Of a DNA stretch of 64,000 nucleotides, positions 1-8,638 are shown in pieces. The position numbers and the translations under genes were made by a program. The stretch is from the NCBI GenBank assembly GCA_035570275.1, contig DATMNI010000117.1, positions 1 to 64,000 on the forward strand, written 5' to 3'. The notes under the pieces were generated by a model that had not been told where the DNA came from, ran no database searches, and saw nothing but the letters and a program-made list of their open reading frames with translations. This stretch comes from DATMNI01 sp035570275. GTDB taxonomy: Bacteria > Acidobacteriota > Terriglobia > Bryobacterales > Bryobacteraceae. Every line of letters begins with the position of its first letter. The first letter of the stretch is position 1.

Positions 1-119
1 GGGGTTTCGGGGAACTGCAGATGGAGATCGTCCGGCGCGGCGTCCGGCATCAGTCGGCGATTGAACTCCCGGAAAGCGGCCACGTGATCGGCTGTGTAGG
101 GGACGATCCGGATCGGCAT
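1..119 (-). CDS. N-terminal part of a GNAT-like protein (cut by window edge)
   Basis: A reading frame starts with ATG at 119 and runs off the left edge. Its first residues read MPIRIVPYTADHVAAFREFN, which resembles the opening of GNAT-type acyltransferases found in polysaccharide loci. The start codon overlaps the stop codon of the acyl carrier protein gene by one base (TGATG), which implies translational coupling and membership in the same minus-strand operon. Only about 39 residues are visible, so the family call is tentative. Confidence 0.5.
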   Translation of the reverse strand, partial: MPIRIVPYTADHVAAFREFNRRLMPDAAPDDLHLQFPET

Positions 120-361
120 CAGGCGGGTTGTTTGCCGGCAACCACCTCGGCGATCTTGCCGACGGTTTTCATCTGGTCCATCTCCTCCGGCGCGAACTCA
201 AACCCGAACGCCCCCTCCAGCGCCAGGACGAGGTTCAGGTTCTGCACCGAGTCCCAGGATTCGATGGTTTCGGGCGAGGAATCGGGTGTGATCGAGGCGC
301 TATCCACTTGAAGAACGTCGGCGGTGATGTCACGGACGCGGTCGAAGATTGGTTGATCCAT
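119..361 (-). CDS. acyl carrier protein
   Basis: This 80-residue acidic protein has the size and helical pattern of an acyl carrier protein. The phosphopantetheine attachment motif reads ESWDSVQN, with Ser38 as the likely modified serine. Next to a GNAT-like gene and polysaccharide genes, it probably carries an acyl group for surface-glycan or lipid modification rather than serving bulk fatty-acid synthesis; this role is inferred from context. It is divergent from the deacetylase gene at 428, with a tandem repeat in the shared upstream region. Confidence 0.85.
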   Translation of the reverse strand: MDQPIFDRVRDITADVLQVDSASITPDSSPETIESWDSVQNLNLVLALEGAFGFEFAPEEMDQMKTVGKIAEVVAGKQPA

Positions 362-364
362 GGA

Positions 365-408
365 GTCGGTTCAATTCACTATGACAGTCGGTTCAATTCA
401 TTATGACA
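365..408. repeat. 22-bp tandem direct repeat in a divergent promoter region
   Basis: Two adjacent 22-bp copies beginning gtcggttcaattca lie at 365-386 and 387-408 and differ at one base. They sit between the divergent acyl carrier protein and deacetylase genes. That position suits an operator or promoter element, but no regulator is known. Confidence 0.7.
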
Positions 409-427
409 GCATGAGAGACTGGGAACG

Positions 428-1369
428 ATGGCGGGCGCAAGCACTCTGAAACGGGTAGCCAAGGGGGCGTTTTACAAAGCCGGCGGCGTCGGCATGGCCC
501 GCTGGATCAACCGCAAGGGATTGCGGATTCTCATGTACCACCGCTTCAGCGACCGCGACGCCTTGGCCCGGCAGTGCGCCCACATCCGCGCCCACTACGC
601 GCCCATTACCATGGCGAACGTGGCGGGCTGGCTGGAGCACGGCGCCGAAGTCCCGGAGAATGCGCTGGCGGTCACGGTGGACGATGGTTATCGCGATTTC
701 TACCAGGTGGCCTACCCGGTATTTCGCGAGTACGGGATTCCGGCGACGGTCTATCTGGTCAGCGAGTTTCTGGACCGCAATCTCTGGCTGTGGGTGGACC
801 AGGTGCGGTACGCCTTTTTGCATGGGCAGGCGCACACGCCCGGCCTGGACACGCCCCAGGCGCGCCAGCGAGCGGCATATGAGATGACCGAAGCGGCCAA
901 GCGGATTCCGAACGCCGGGCGCCTGCGTCTGCTGGCCGGGCTGCCGGACCAGTTGCAGGTCACGCTGCCGCTGGAGGCGCCTCCCGGGTACGAGCCGCTG
1001 CGGTGGGACGAAGTCCGCGAGATGGCCGCCGCCGGCATCGAGTTCGGCGCCCACACGCGGACGCATCCGGTGCTTTCCCAGGTAGCGGGCGCAGAGGAGC
1101 TTGGGGACGAAATCGCGGGCTCGAAGCGCCAGATCGAGCAACAACTGGGCCGGCCGGTGGACCACTTCTGTTACCCGAACGGTTCGAATGAGGATTTCGG
1201 AGTGGAAGCGGTGGAGGTGGTCCGGTCGGCAGGCTTCCGAACGGCGGTGACTACGGAGAGTGGCCTTAATTACCCGGGCGCAGACCGGTTCCGGTTAGTA
1301 CGTATCGGGGTGGTGCCGGGTCTGGACAAGGACTATTTCGAGCGCTGCGCGGCGGGGTTTCGGGTGTAG
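428..1369 (+). CDS. polysaccharide deacetylase (NodB-like)
   Basis: A 313-residue carbohydrate esterase of the NodB/CE4 type, which removes acetyl groups from amino sugars of surface glycans. Visible motifs are MYHRF (residues 36-40), the catalytic TVDDGY (83-88), and the metal-site region GAHTRTHP with His209 and His213. There is no signal peptide, so it probably acts on the cytoplasmic side or on lipid-linked precursors. It is transcribed away from the acyl carrier protein gene and faces the glycosyltransferase gene convergently. Confidence 0.85.
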   Translation: MAGASTLKRVAKGAFYKAGGVGMARWINRKGLRILMYHRFSDRDALARQCAHIRAHYAPITMANVAGWLEHGAEVPENALAVTVDDGYRDFYQVAYPVFREYGIPATVYLVSEFLDRNLWLWVDQVRYAFLHGQAHTPGLDTPQARQRAAYEMTEAAKRIPNAGRLRLLAGLPDQLQVTLPLEAPPGYEPLRWDEVREMAAAGIEFGAHTRTHPVLSQVAGAEELGDEIAGSKRQIEQQLGRPVDHFCYPNGSNEDFGVEAVEVVRSAGFRTAVTTESGLNYPGADRFRLVRIGVVPGLDKDYFERCAAGFRV

Positions 1370-1434
1370 AACAGAGGCCGCCATGAGCGATGCGTGGACC
1401 GCTGCCAACGCGCTGATGGCCGTGCGCCGCCCCC

Positions 1435-2583
1435 TCAAATCCCGTACAGCTTCACCAGTTGCCCCACATTCGTCTTGTGATTGAATTTCTCCACCGCCCG
1501 CTGCCGCCCGGCTTCGCCCATTCGCCGGCGGAGATCGGGGTCGCGCAACAACTCCAGTATCCGGGACGCCATGGCGGCGGTGTCGCGGCGGTCCACCAGG
1601 TAGCCGGTCTTGCCATGCTCGATGATCTCGGGAATGCCGCCGGCGCGGGTGCCTATCAGCGGCTTGCCGGAAGCCATGGCTTCGGCGTTCACGTAGCCGA
1701 AAACCTCTTCCCAACGCGACATTTGGCAGACCACATCGCTGGCGGCAAACAGACCTTCAGCCAAGGGGTCGGACACCACTCCGGTGAACGTAACGTGGGC
1801 CGCGATTCCCAGATCGCGCGCGGCCTGCTCCAGATTAGGGCGGTGGGCGCCATCGCCGGCCAGCACGAAGTGAGCCCGGGGCTCGGCCGCCACCACGTCG
1901 CGGGCGGCAGCAAGCAGATCGTCCACGCCCTTTTCGGGAATCAGCCAGCTTACCTGGGTCACTACCAGGCGATCGGCAGGAATCCCGTAGCGGCGCCGGA
2001 ACTCACCGCCCCTCGCCAGGCCCAAGCCGGCGCGGGCCACATCCACGCTGTTGTAGATCATGTGGAACCGCTGCTTGGGCAGCAGGTCGCGGGCGGTGAA
2101 GTTGCGGTAGCCGTAGCCGCTTACCGAAATGACCCCGGTGAGGGGAGCGTTTATCACCCGCATGGCCGCGCGCTTCCACAGCGGGGCGCGGGTCTGCACG
2201 AAGCCCTCTGGCTGGGAGCCCTGGTCGGTGAAGTAAACCTTCTGGACCAGCAACAGCTTGGCCATCCAAGGATAGGCACTGAGGAAGCCGGTGAAGTAGA
2301 GGTGCAGAATGCGCGGCCGGTAGCGTTTCAAAACCGCCAAAAGCCGCACCGTGGCCTTGGCGCTTAACTGCCACGAATCTTCCACCACTTCGATGGTAAC
2401 GTTGGGCAGTTCCAGGAAGCGCCGCACCGGCTCGGGCGGCGGTTTCAGAAAGCACAGCACACTGTGCCAGCCGCGGGCCGCGAGTTGTTCGGAGAGTTCG
2501 CGGGCGAAGATTTCGCCGGCGCCAATACGGTATGGATCGAAACCAAATACGGAAACGACGGTATTGTTCTTCGAAGGCAACAC
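1435..2583 (-). CDS. glycosyltransferase family 4
   Basis: A 382-residue GT-B fold glycosyltransferase. The N-terminal half has the IGAGEIFARELSEQLAARG acceptor-side motif. The C-terminal half has the nucleotide-sugar binding signature EVFGYVNAEAMASGKP followed by GGIPEIIEHGKTGYLV, typical of GT4 enzymes. It probably adds a sugar to an exopolysaccharide or lipid-linked glycan in the cytoplasm. The start is GTG at 2583; an in-frame TAA lies just upstream, so no longer protein is possible. It lies downstream of the radical SAM gene on the same strand with a 63-bp gap. Confidence 0.88.
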   Translation of the reverse strand: MLPSKNNTVVSVFGFDPYRIGAGEIFARELSEQLAARGWHSVLCFLKPPPEPVRRFLELPNVTIEVVEDSWQLSAKATVRLLAVLKRYRPRILHLYFTGFLSAYPWMAKLLLVQKVYFTDQGSQPEGFVQTRAPLWKRAAMRVINAPLTGVISVSGYGYRNFTARDLLPKQRFHMIYNSVDVARAGLGLARGGEFRRRYGIPADRLVVTQVSWLIPEKGVDDLLAAARDVVAAEPRAHFVLAGDGAHRPNLEQAARDLGIAAHVTFTGVVSDPLAEGLFAASDVVCQMSRWEEVFGYVNAEAMASGKPLIGTRAGGIPEIIEHGKTGYLVDRRDTAAMASRILELLRDPDLRRRMGEAGRQRAVEKFNHKTNVGQLVKLYGI

Positions 2584-2598
2584 CGCAGATTAACATGC

Positions 2599-2626
2599 AC
2601 GATCACCCCAGGACGATCACCCCAGG
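2599..2626. repeat. 14-bp tandem repeat
   Basis: The unit acgatcaccccagg occurs twice in tandem between the radical SAM stop and the glycosyltransferase start, with a partial third copy. No function is evident. Confidence 0.6.
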
Positions 2627-2646
2627 ACGATAGACCGCGCGGCCTG

Positions 2647-3786
2647 TTATTTGGCTAGCGGTTCCGCGGCTTTGGCCTGAAATTCCGCGGCGGCGGCGAT
2701 GCTGGTAAGCCCGAGGTTCTCTTTCTCGGCCGTGGTACAGCGCCGCTCCAGGCAGCAACCGCCGCCCCACCAGGAGGGCCGGTTGTTCCAGATTTCACGG
2801 ATGCCCGTAGTCTTGATATTGCCAACCGGCGGCATGCCGTAGCAGGCCAGCACGTCGCCGTTGGGCAGAATCTGGATGTTGGTGAGCGCGGAGCAGACCG
2901 GGTGGCGCAGGTGCGCCGTGTGAGACTGCACGGCGATGCGCATGGCGTCCGGATTGAGGAAGTACGGGATCATGGCCTGAAGCTGCTCGAAGCTGTTGCG
3001 GATAGGAAGCCTTTGTTTCTTGAGCGCGATCAGCCCGCGCACGGCGGCGACGGCGCGGGCTGGGTCCTTGGGCCAGTTTTCGCTGGTCTCGAACCAACGC
3101 GTATCTTCCGGCGTGTTGTAATTCTGTTCCACCGCCTGGTAGAAGACTTCCATGCCGCGCCCGGCGGCAAAACGCGCGACATTCCCCACGTCATGTAAAT
3201 TCTGCTCCATCACCACCGTCTTGAGCCGAATGGCGAAATGGGAGCCCTTCTCCGCACGGATGCGGAGCAAGGTTTCGAGCGTACGGGAGGTCTTCTCGAA
3301 AAACTTTTCTTTGCCGCGGATCAACGTATGAGCTTCGCCGACGCCGTCCAGGGAGACGGTCACGCGTCCCGGATTGGCCAGCGCGACTTTCTCGATACGC
3401 GACTGGTCGTCCCAATAGCCGTGGGTGAGGATTTCGGCATACAAACCGATCGAAGAGGCGTGGGCCAGCAGTTCCGGCGTGTACGGGCGCAGCAGAGCCT
3501 CGCCGCCACTGAAGAAAACGTGAACCGGGCCAAGCCAGGCACGCATTTCGGACAGCGTCTGTTTGTATTGTTCCGGCGTGGGGGTATCGTCGCGGCCTTT
3601 GTTCTTCCAGATATCGCAGTGCACGCACTTGGCGTTGCACAGGTTGGTCATCATGAAGCCGATGTCGGTGGGACGGCAGTTCGCCGCCCATCGGCCCCCC
3701 GCGGTGGTGCGCAGGCGATAATTGATGCCCATGTACGCTCGCCGATAGAGGTCTCCCACCCCCGAAGTCTCAAAGCGTGCGTTCAT
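2647..3786 (-). CDS. radical SAM protein with SPASM-like C-terminus
   Basis: A 379-residue radical SAM enzyme. The CxxxCxxC cluster motif reads CNAKCVHC at residues 50-57. The GG motif follows as FFSGGEALLRP. The C-terminus has the SPASM-type cysteine set (CSALTNIQILPNGDVLACYG, then GGCCLERRC) that binds extra iron-sulfur clusters. The start at 3786 is chosen because a strong GGGAGGG ribosome site lies upstream; a longer frame exists without one. Such enzymes occur both in peptide maturation and in glycan loci. Here the neighbours are glycan genes, so the substrate is uncertain. A decayed fragment of a paralogue lies near 5566-5668. Confidence 0.85.
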   Translation of the reverse strand: MNARFETSGVGDLYRRAYMGINYRLRTTAGGRWAANCRPTDIGFMMTNLCNAKCVHCDIWKNKGRDDTPTPEQYKQTLSEMRAWLGPVHVFFSGGEALLRPYTPELLAHASSIGLYAEILTHGYWDDQSRIEKVALANPGRVTVSLDGVGEAHTLIRGKEKFFEKTSRTLETLLRIRAEKGSHFAIRLKTVVMEQNLHDVGNVARFAAGRGMEVFYQAVEQNYNTPEDTRWFETSENWPKDPARAVAAVRGLIALKKQRLPIRNSFEQLQAMIPYFLNPDAMRIAVQSHTAHLRHPVCSALTNIQILPNGDVLACYGMPPVGNIKTTGIREIWNNRPSWWGGGCCLERRCTTAEKENLGLTSIAAAAEFQAKAAEPLAK

Positions 3787-4005
3787 TAGGAAATTCCCTC
3801 CCTGAAAAGCTGTCCCTGGAACCACTATTCCGAGTAAAGCCGCTAGTTAACAGAGTAAGCGGTTATGAGGCACGATTTCAAGTAAACATTCACTTGGAGG
3901 TACCAGAAAGTCCTAGACCAGTACAGCCGATTTCCCGGCAGCGACGCTTCCATGGGGCGCGGCAGAGACGAAACTCTTGAAAACGGAAGGGCAGTGCGGC
4001 GGGCC

Positions 4006-5052
4006 TCACGTCAGATAGGGATACGTAGGATCGTTGATGTATGCCAGATCGCTCTCAAGGAACGTCACGTCGAGTGGCGGGCCGTCAGCGAAGCGCTTCT
4101 TGGGATCGAGGACGAAAATGGGATCGGAGCGGCGGAATCGCAGGCCGGCCGAAGGCGCGGCTTGGACGGCCGGAGGAATTGCGGCGGCGGCTACCAGTTC
4201 GCAAGCCTGGGGATCCCGCCGGGCGGAGCGGACGGCCAACGCGTAAGCCGCGGTCCAATCGGCGGGGGCCGCGGAATCGACCCAAATATCGGCAATGCGG
4301 GTCTGGCCGCCCACGCGTGCCAGTACGTACCAGCCGCGAGGCCCGTCGTCATACAGAATTAGCGCCACGGACCAGACGGCGCCAGGACATTGCAGGAAGT
4401 AGTTCATCAGCTCCGGAGTGCGGCGGGTGCAGGCGAAAGGGGAACGGGCACGCGCTTCGAATAGCGGCGCCGCGGACGCATCGAACCGCGGCACCGGTTT
4501 CGCGGACCAGCGCGGCCCGGGAGCGGGGGCCGGGCTCAGGCTCCACACGAAACTGCGCGCCAGGCGCAAGGGGGCCTTCCAGCCACGCGGGAACGGATCG
4601 GTGCGAAACTGCCGCCAGGGACGCAGCACGCGGGCGTACACGCGGAGATCGCCGATACGGCGGTAACCCAGCTTGGGCAGAATGTTGCGGGTGTCCGGAG
4701 ATCCGCCCACGGCAAACAGAGCGTCGCATTTGCGGCCCAGCGACCGCAGAAGCGCGACGCCGGCGCCGGCGGACTTGCGGGCAGCGGCCCAGTCGATCAG
4801 ATAGCTGCCCGAAACGTCACCCGAAGGGAGGCTGTAGGTGACCGGGCACATGCAGGCGTGGGCGACAATGGCTTCGCCGTCCTGCCACACGAAGCTGCGC
4901 GGGCCGGACCAGTCCGGGCGCGGGTCATCGTACTTCCAGCGGATAAGGTCCGGGGCGACGAATGGAGCCTCGGGGGCGAGTTGGAAGGCCGCCAGCAGGA
5001 ATTGGATAAGCGACTTGCGCGCCGCCGGCTCGGCCGATGATTCCAGTAGCAC
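4006..5052 (-). CDS. GNAT-like acyltransferase of a polysaccharide locus
   Basis: A 348-residue protein with weak GNAT character. An N-terminal segment (WKYDDPRPDW) is followed by a beta-rich region (FVWQDGEAIVAHACMCP), then an acetyl-CoA-loop-like stretch (KSAGAGVALLRSLGRKCDALFAVG). Such two-lobed GNAT proteins are common in exopolysaccharide and FemAB-like contexts. The exact substrate cannot be read. A short unrecognised ORF ends 2 bp upstream. Confidence 0.55.
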   Translation of the reverse strand: MLLESSAEPAARKSLIQFLLAAFQLAPEAPFVAPDLIRWKYDDPRPDWSGPRSFVWQDGEAIVAHACMCPVTYSLPSGDVSGSYLIDWAAARKSAGAGVALLRSLGRKCDALFAVGGSPDTRNILPKLGYRRIGDLRVYARVLRPWRQFRTDPFPRGWKAPLRLARSFVWSLSPAPAPGPRWSAKPVPRFDASAAPLFEARARSPFACTRRTPELMNYFLQCPGAVWSVALILYDDGPRGWYVLARVGGQTRIADIWVDSAAPADWTAAYALAVRSARRDPQACELVAAAAIPPAVQAAPSAGLRFRRSDPIFVLDPKKRFADGPPLDVTFLESDLAYINDPTYPYLT

Positions 5053-5054
5053 GT

Positions 5055-5309
5055 TTACCCGGCGATGGTGGTCTTAGCGCCAAGGGACAATCCGAGAGCG
5101 CTGCCATGGGGTGTGGCTTCGACATAGCCGGGCGCACGCCGGGCTTCCAGGTTGCCCCGGAGCATTTGCGCCACCGGCCCCAGGTGGTGGGTGGGGTCTT
5201 CCATCGCCACCGGGCGCGCCGATCCACGCACTTCGTAATCTTTGGCCAACCGGGATTCGGTCGGATACGACCCGTCCCGCCCGGTGATAAAGGCTGCGCC
5301 GCGATCCAT
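5055..5309 (-). CDS. hypothetical protein, possible remnant
   Basis: An 84-residue ORF directly upstream of the GNAT-like gene with a 2-bp gap, which suggests co-transcription. I do not recognise the sequence. It has no signal peptide or membrane segment. It lies beside a clear radical SAM fragment, so it may itself be the tail of a decayed gene. Confidence 0.3.
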   Translation of the reverse strand: MDRGAAFITGRDGSYPTESRLAKDYEVRGSARPVAMEDPTHHLGPVAQMLRGNLEARRAPGYVEATPHGSALGLSLGAKTTIAG

Positions 5310-5565
5310 GGACTATTCGATTCCTCCGGCTCCTTTCAGCATAGCCCGGATTCGGAATTTACATCTTCCAGCCCTTCGAGCCCTTCGAGGATGATCCGGC
5401 GCAGGCGATCCCGCTCCTGAACGCAGCGGACCTCGGCGGCAGTGCCAACTGCGGAACTGCGAGGCGGCGAACCGGATGGGCTCATTGCCCGGCGGAATTG
5501 CACCCGCGCGCCCAAGGTGGCGAGGAGGAGGACCAGAACGACGCCCGCGAGGATGACTGGAGATC

Positions 5566-5668
5566 GAGACGGTCACCGGTCCCGGATTGGCCGGCCCGAC
5601 CTTCTCCATGCCTGACGGGTCGTCCCAATAGCCCTGGGTGAGGATTTCGGTGTACAGACCGCCGCCCA
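5566..5668 (-). pseudogene. fragment of a radical SAM gene
   Basis: The minus-strand translation includes GLYTEILTQGYWDDPSGMEK, closely matching residues GLYAEILTHGYWDDQSRIEK of the radical SAM protein at 2647-3786. The DNA is also clearly similar to 3354-3460. Nothing recognisable from that gene lies on either side, so this is an isolated remnant of a duplicated copy. Confidence 0.8.
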
Positions 5669-5707
5669 TGGCCCAATGCCAGCCCTCGGACGATGGCATA
5701 CTAGAAC

Positions 5708-6781
5708 GTGCATTTGCCTTCGGATCGCATCCGGTCAATGGCGCGCGCGGTGGGCGGCGTGCTTGCGGGCGTGCTGATTTACCTGGCCGCGGAGATCGCC
5801 ATTTTCGGCTCCGGCTGGTATGGCCAGTTTCTGGAACCGGAGTCGCTGGCCGGCGCGGTGCGGATGTGCCTTTCCGAGGAGGCAGCACGGGCCGCTTCGC
5901 CGCTGCCGGTGGTGGCCGTGATCGGAAACTCGATGCTGGCCGAGGGATTTTCGGCCAAGGTCGCCAACGGGGAAGCCGCCGGCCGAATGCGCTTTGTAAA
6001 TTTGTCGGTGGCCGGTACCACGCCGCGCTGCTGGTATTACGAACTGCGGGCCGCGGATCCGTATGCCAACCGGTACCGCGCCATCGTGCTGCAAATCGAG
6101 CTGTTCTCCGATGAGGATGGCGACGAACCGATGGCGGACCAGATCAGCGATCTGCGCATGGTGGACGCGCTGCTCCGGCCTGCCGATGCCTTGGATTTCG
6201 CATTCTCGTTTCGACGGCAACGGCTGCGGTTCGATGCGCTGCGGGGCGCGCTTCTGAAGGGCTATGTTTTCAAATACGATGTGCAGGCGCTGCTGGAGCA
6301 TCCGGCGGCTCGGGCGGAGAAGACGGAGCTCTTCCATGGCGGTCATGCGGGCTGGGTCTTCGACTACACCGGCCATCCCGAGAGCCTCGCCGGATTGACG
6401 GTGGATTGGGAGCGGCGCTCCATGTACGTGCCGCCAAACGTGCCGGCAAATATTGCGGCACGGGTGCGGCGGGTGGCGTTCCGGCAGCGATCGCCGGACA
6501 CCGGACTGCAGACCCTGTATCGCCGCCTCTGGTTCGGGCGCATCGTGGATCGATACCGCGGGACCCACACCCGCGTGATCTTTACCCGGGTGCCGCGCGG
6601 GCCGGTGGTGAGCCCCGATTCCGATCCGCCAGACGCCCGCAGTACCGTCAGCTACCTCGCCCTCCCGCGCGACACGTTCACGCCGCTGGAGCGTCCCGAG
6701 AATTTCTGGGATGAATACCACATGAACGCTCGCGGCCGGGAGCTATTCTCCGGGCGGCTGGCCCAGGAGATGGCGCGCTAG
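5708..6781 (+). CDS. AlgJ/AlgX-like SGNH hydrolase-fold protein
   Basis: A 357-residue protein with one N-terminal membrane segment (about residues 16-36) and a periplasmic domain. VVAVIGNSMLAEG resembles block I of SGNH hydrolases (GDS/GNS). Near the C-terminus, WDEYHMNARGREL supplies the Asp-x-x-His pair. Proteins like this partner with MBOAT acyltransferases to transfer acetyl groups to exported polysaccharide, and an MBOAT gene follows on the same strand after about 400 bp of repeat. An inner ATG (residue 11) could be the real start. Confidence 0.7.
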   Translation: MHLPSDRIRSMARAVGGVLAGVLIYLAAEIAIFGSGWYGQFLEPESLAGAVRMCLSEEAARAASPLPVVAVIGNSMLAEGFSAKVANGEAAGRMRFVNLSVAGTTPRCWYYELRAADPYANRYRAIVLQIELFSDEDGDEPMADQISDLRMVDALLRPADALDFAFSFRRQRLRFDALRGALLKGYVFKYDVQALLEHPAARAEKTELFHGGHAGWVFDYTGHPESLAGLTVDWERRSMYVPPNVPANIAARVRRVAFRQRSPDTGLQTLYRRLWFGRIVDRYRGTHTRVIFTRVPRGPVVSPDSDPPDARSTVSYLALPRDTFTPLERPENFWDEYHMNARGRELFSGRLAQEMAR

Positions 6782-6827
6782 AGTGCTTGAATTTGCGAAT
6801 GCGATGCGAATGAATCAAGTTTCATTG

Positions 6828-7148
6828 AACCGCGGAGACGCCGGGACGCGGAGGCAGTCGCAGAGAAGGGGCACAGAGGCATGCCTTTGCGCACAGGTAG
6901 GGTTGCCGCCGTATATGCCAGCTCGGACTGCAGAGGAAGCCGAGACATGTTGGGCTATCGCCACGCAGCGGTGCGTAAAGATCCCGGCCTCAACCATCCG
7001 CAAAGGCTTCGCAGCGTCAGCATGCGAGTGTCTCCGCTTCCTCTGCGCGCCAACCCCGGATGGTCACAAACTACGACCGATGCCGAAAGCCATATCAGTC
7101 TTGGTCTTCCTCTGCGCTCTCTCTGCGTCTCCGCGTCTCTGCGGTGAA
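6828..7148. repeat. degenerate inverted repeat (purine-rich gcggagacgc family)
   Basis: The gap between the AlgJ-like and MBOAT genes begins with accgcggagacgccgggacg (about 6828-6880). It ends with the approximate reverse complement ctctgcgtctccgcgtctct (about 7104-7148). The arms enclose roughly 220 bp without a credible gene. This looks like a non-autonomous dispersed element or its relic inserted in an acetylation operon. Confidence 0.65.
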
Positions 7149-7183
7149 GAACACCTTCGGTCTGACGCAGAGCCTCAATAGCC

Positions 7184-8638
7184 ATGCTCTTTCACACCGC
7201 GGAATTCGCGCTGTTTCTGGCGGTTGTGCTGGCGGTGTTCTACAGCGCGCCGTTGGGGCTGCGCCGGTTCGTTCTGCTAGGGTCCAGCTACCTGTTCTAC
7301 ATGTTCTGGAACCCGTACTTTATCGTGCTGCTGGTGGCCTTGACGGCGATCGACTACGGTGCGGCGCTGTGGATCGCGCAGTCCAGCGGGCGCGGGCGGA
7401 AGCTGGCGCTGGGGATCAGCCTGGCGGCGAATCTTGGATTCCTTGGATTCTTCAAGTACACCAATTTCTTCATCGATAACGTAGCCTGGCTGATGGGTGT
7501 GCCGCCGGCCGGTTACCATCTGGCGCTGATCCTGCCCCTAGGGATCAGCTTCCACACGTTTCAGAGCATCTCGTACGTTGTGGATGTCTATCGCGGCCAG
7601 CAGGAGCCCATTCGCAGTCCCATCGACTACGCGCTGTTCATCGCGTTCTTTCCGCAATTAGTGGCGGGGCCGATTGTGCGGGCCAGCGAGTTCTTCCCGG
7701 ATTTGCATCATTGGCAGGCTCCATCGCGGGCGCGCGTGCAGGAGGCCGCGGCGATGATCGTCACCGGTGTAGTGAAGAAACTGGTGCTGGCCGATCAATT
7801 CGCCGCCGTGGCCGACGGATACTTTGGAGCCGTGGCGGCGACGCCGGGAACGCCGGCCGCGTGGAGCGCCACCATCGCTTTCGCAGCGCAGATTTTCTTC
7901 GACTTCAGCGGTTACACCGATATCGCGATCGGCACCGCGGCGCTGTTCGGTTTCCACTTCCCGATGAATTTTCGCCGGCCGTACCTGGCGGCCAGCATCA
8001 CCGGGTTCTGGCGGCGCTGGCACATGTCGCTGTCGCGATGGTTGCGCCATTACGTTTACATTCCGCTGGGCGGGAATCGCGGCGGCACGCTGGCCACGTA
8101 TCGCAACCTGATTCTGACCATGCTGATTGGCGGGTTATGGCACGGGGCGAGCTGGAATTTCGTGCTGTGGGGCGGCTACCACGGTGTGCTTCTGGCAGCC
8201 GAGCGCGCCCTTGGGATTGGCGCGGGCGAGGGCGCGGCGGAGGGCGCTGGGGAAGGTGCGGGGGAAGGCAGCCGGAAGGGCGCGGGCCCGGGCCAGGCGT
8301 TGGGGTTGTGGCCGCGCGTGCTGCGGGCGGTGCCGGTCTTTGCGCTCGTCTGCGTGAGCTGGGTGTTCTTCCGCGCGCGGACGCTTGCCGACACCACACT
8401 GGTGCTGCAACGGATGTTCGGGTGGCAAAGCGGTGCCTTCCTGCTGCAGAAGCGGCACATTGCATTCCTGGCGGTCACGCTGCTGCTGGCGCTGGCGGAA
8501 GAGGCGCGCGGATGGGTGACACGATTGGGGTCGGCGCCGGCATGGGCACAGGCGGCTGCGCTGGCGCTGGTGTTGGCTTGCATTGAAATCTTCGGGGTGA
8601 CGGACCAGTCGATCCCATTCGTGTATTTTCAGTTCTGA
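7184..8638 (+). CDS. MBOAT O-acyltransferase (AlgI-like)
   Basis: A 484-residue multi-pass membrane O-acyltransferase. Visible MBOAT features are LPLGISFHTFQSISYVVDVYR, FPQLVAGPIVRA, WRRWHMSLSRWLRHYVYIPLGG, and the catalytic-His region GLWHGASWNFVLWGGYHG. It should move acetyl from a cytoplasmic donor across the membrane to the AlgJ-like partner encoded upstream. Odd feature: a Gly/Ala/Glu-rich low-complexity run (about residues 346-368, GAGEGAGEGS-type repeats) sits in a loop between membrane segments. The 3' end overlaps the convergent methyltransferase gene by 10 bp. Confidence 0.9.
   Translation: MLFHTAEFALFLAVVLAVFYSAPLGLRRFVLLGSSYLFYMFWNPYFIVLLVALTAIDYGAALWIAQSSGRGRKLALGISLAANLGFLGFFKYTNFFIDNVAWLMGVPPAGYHLALILPLGISFHTFQSISYVVDVYRGQQEPIRSPIDYALFIAFFPQLVAGPIVRASEFFPDLHHWQAPSRARVQEAAAMIVTGVVKKLVLADQFAAVADGYFGAVAATPGTPAAWSATIAFAAQIFFDFSGYTDIAIGTAALFGFHFPMNFRRPYLAASITGFWRRWHMSLSRWLRHYVYIPLGGNRGGTLATYRNLILTMLIGGLWHGASWNFVLWGGYHGVLLAAERALGIGAGEGAAEGAGEGAGEGSRKGAGPGQALGLWPRVLRAVPVFALVCVSWVFFRARTLADTTLVLQRMFGWQSGAFLLQKRHIAFLAVTLLLALAEEARGWVTRLGSAPAWAQAAALALVLACIEIFGVTDQSIPFVYFQF

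Noticed and set aside
21..406. Plus-strand ORFs over the acyl carrier protein gene
   Set aside because: They are antisense shadows without ribosome sites or family motifs.
5313..5888. A 191-codon minus-strand ORF
   Set aside because: Only its short radical SAM-like piece is meaningful; the rest is low-complexity and overlaps the AlgJ-like gene start.
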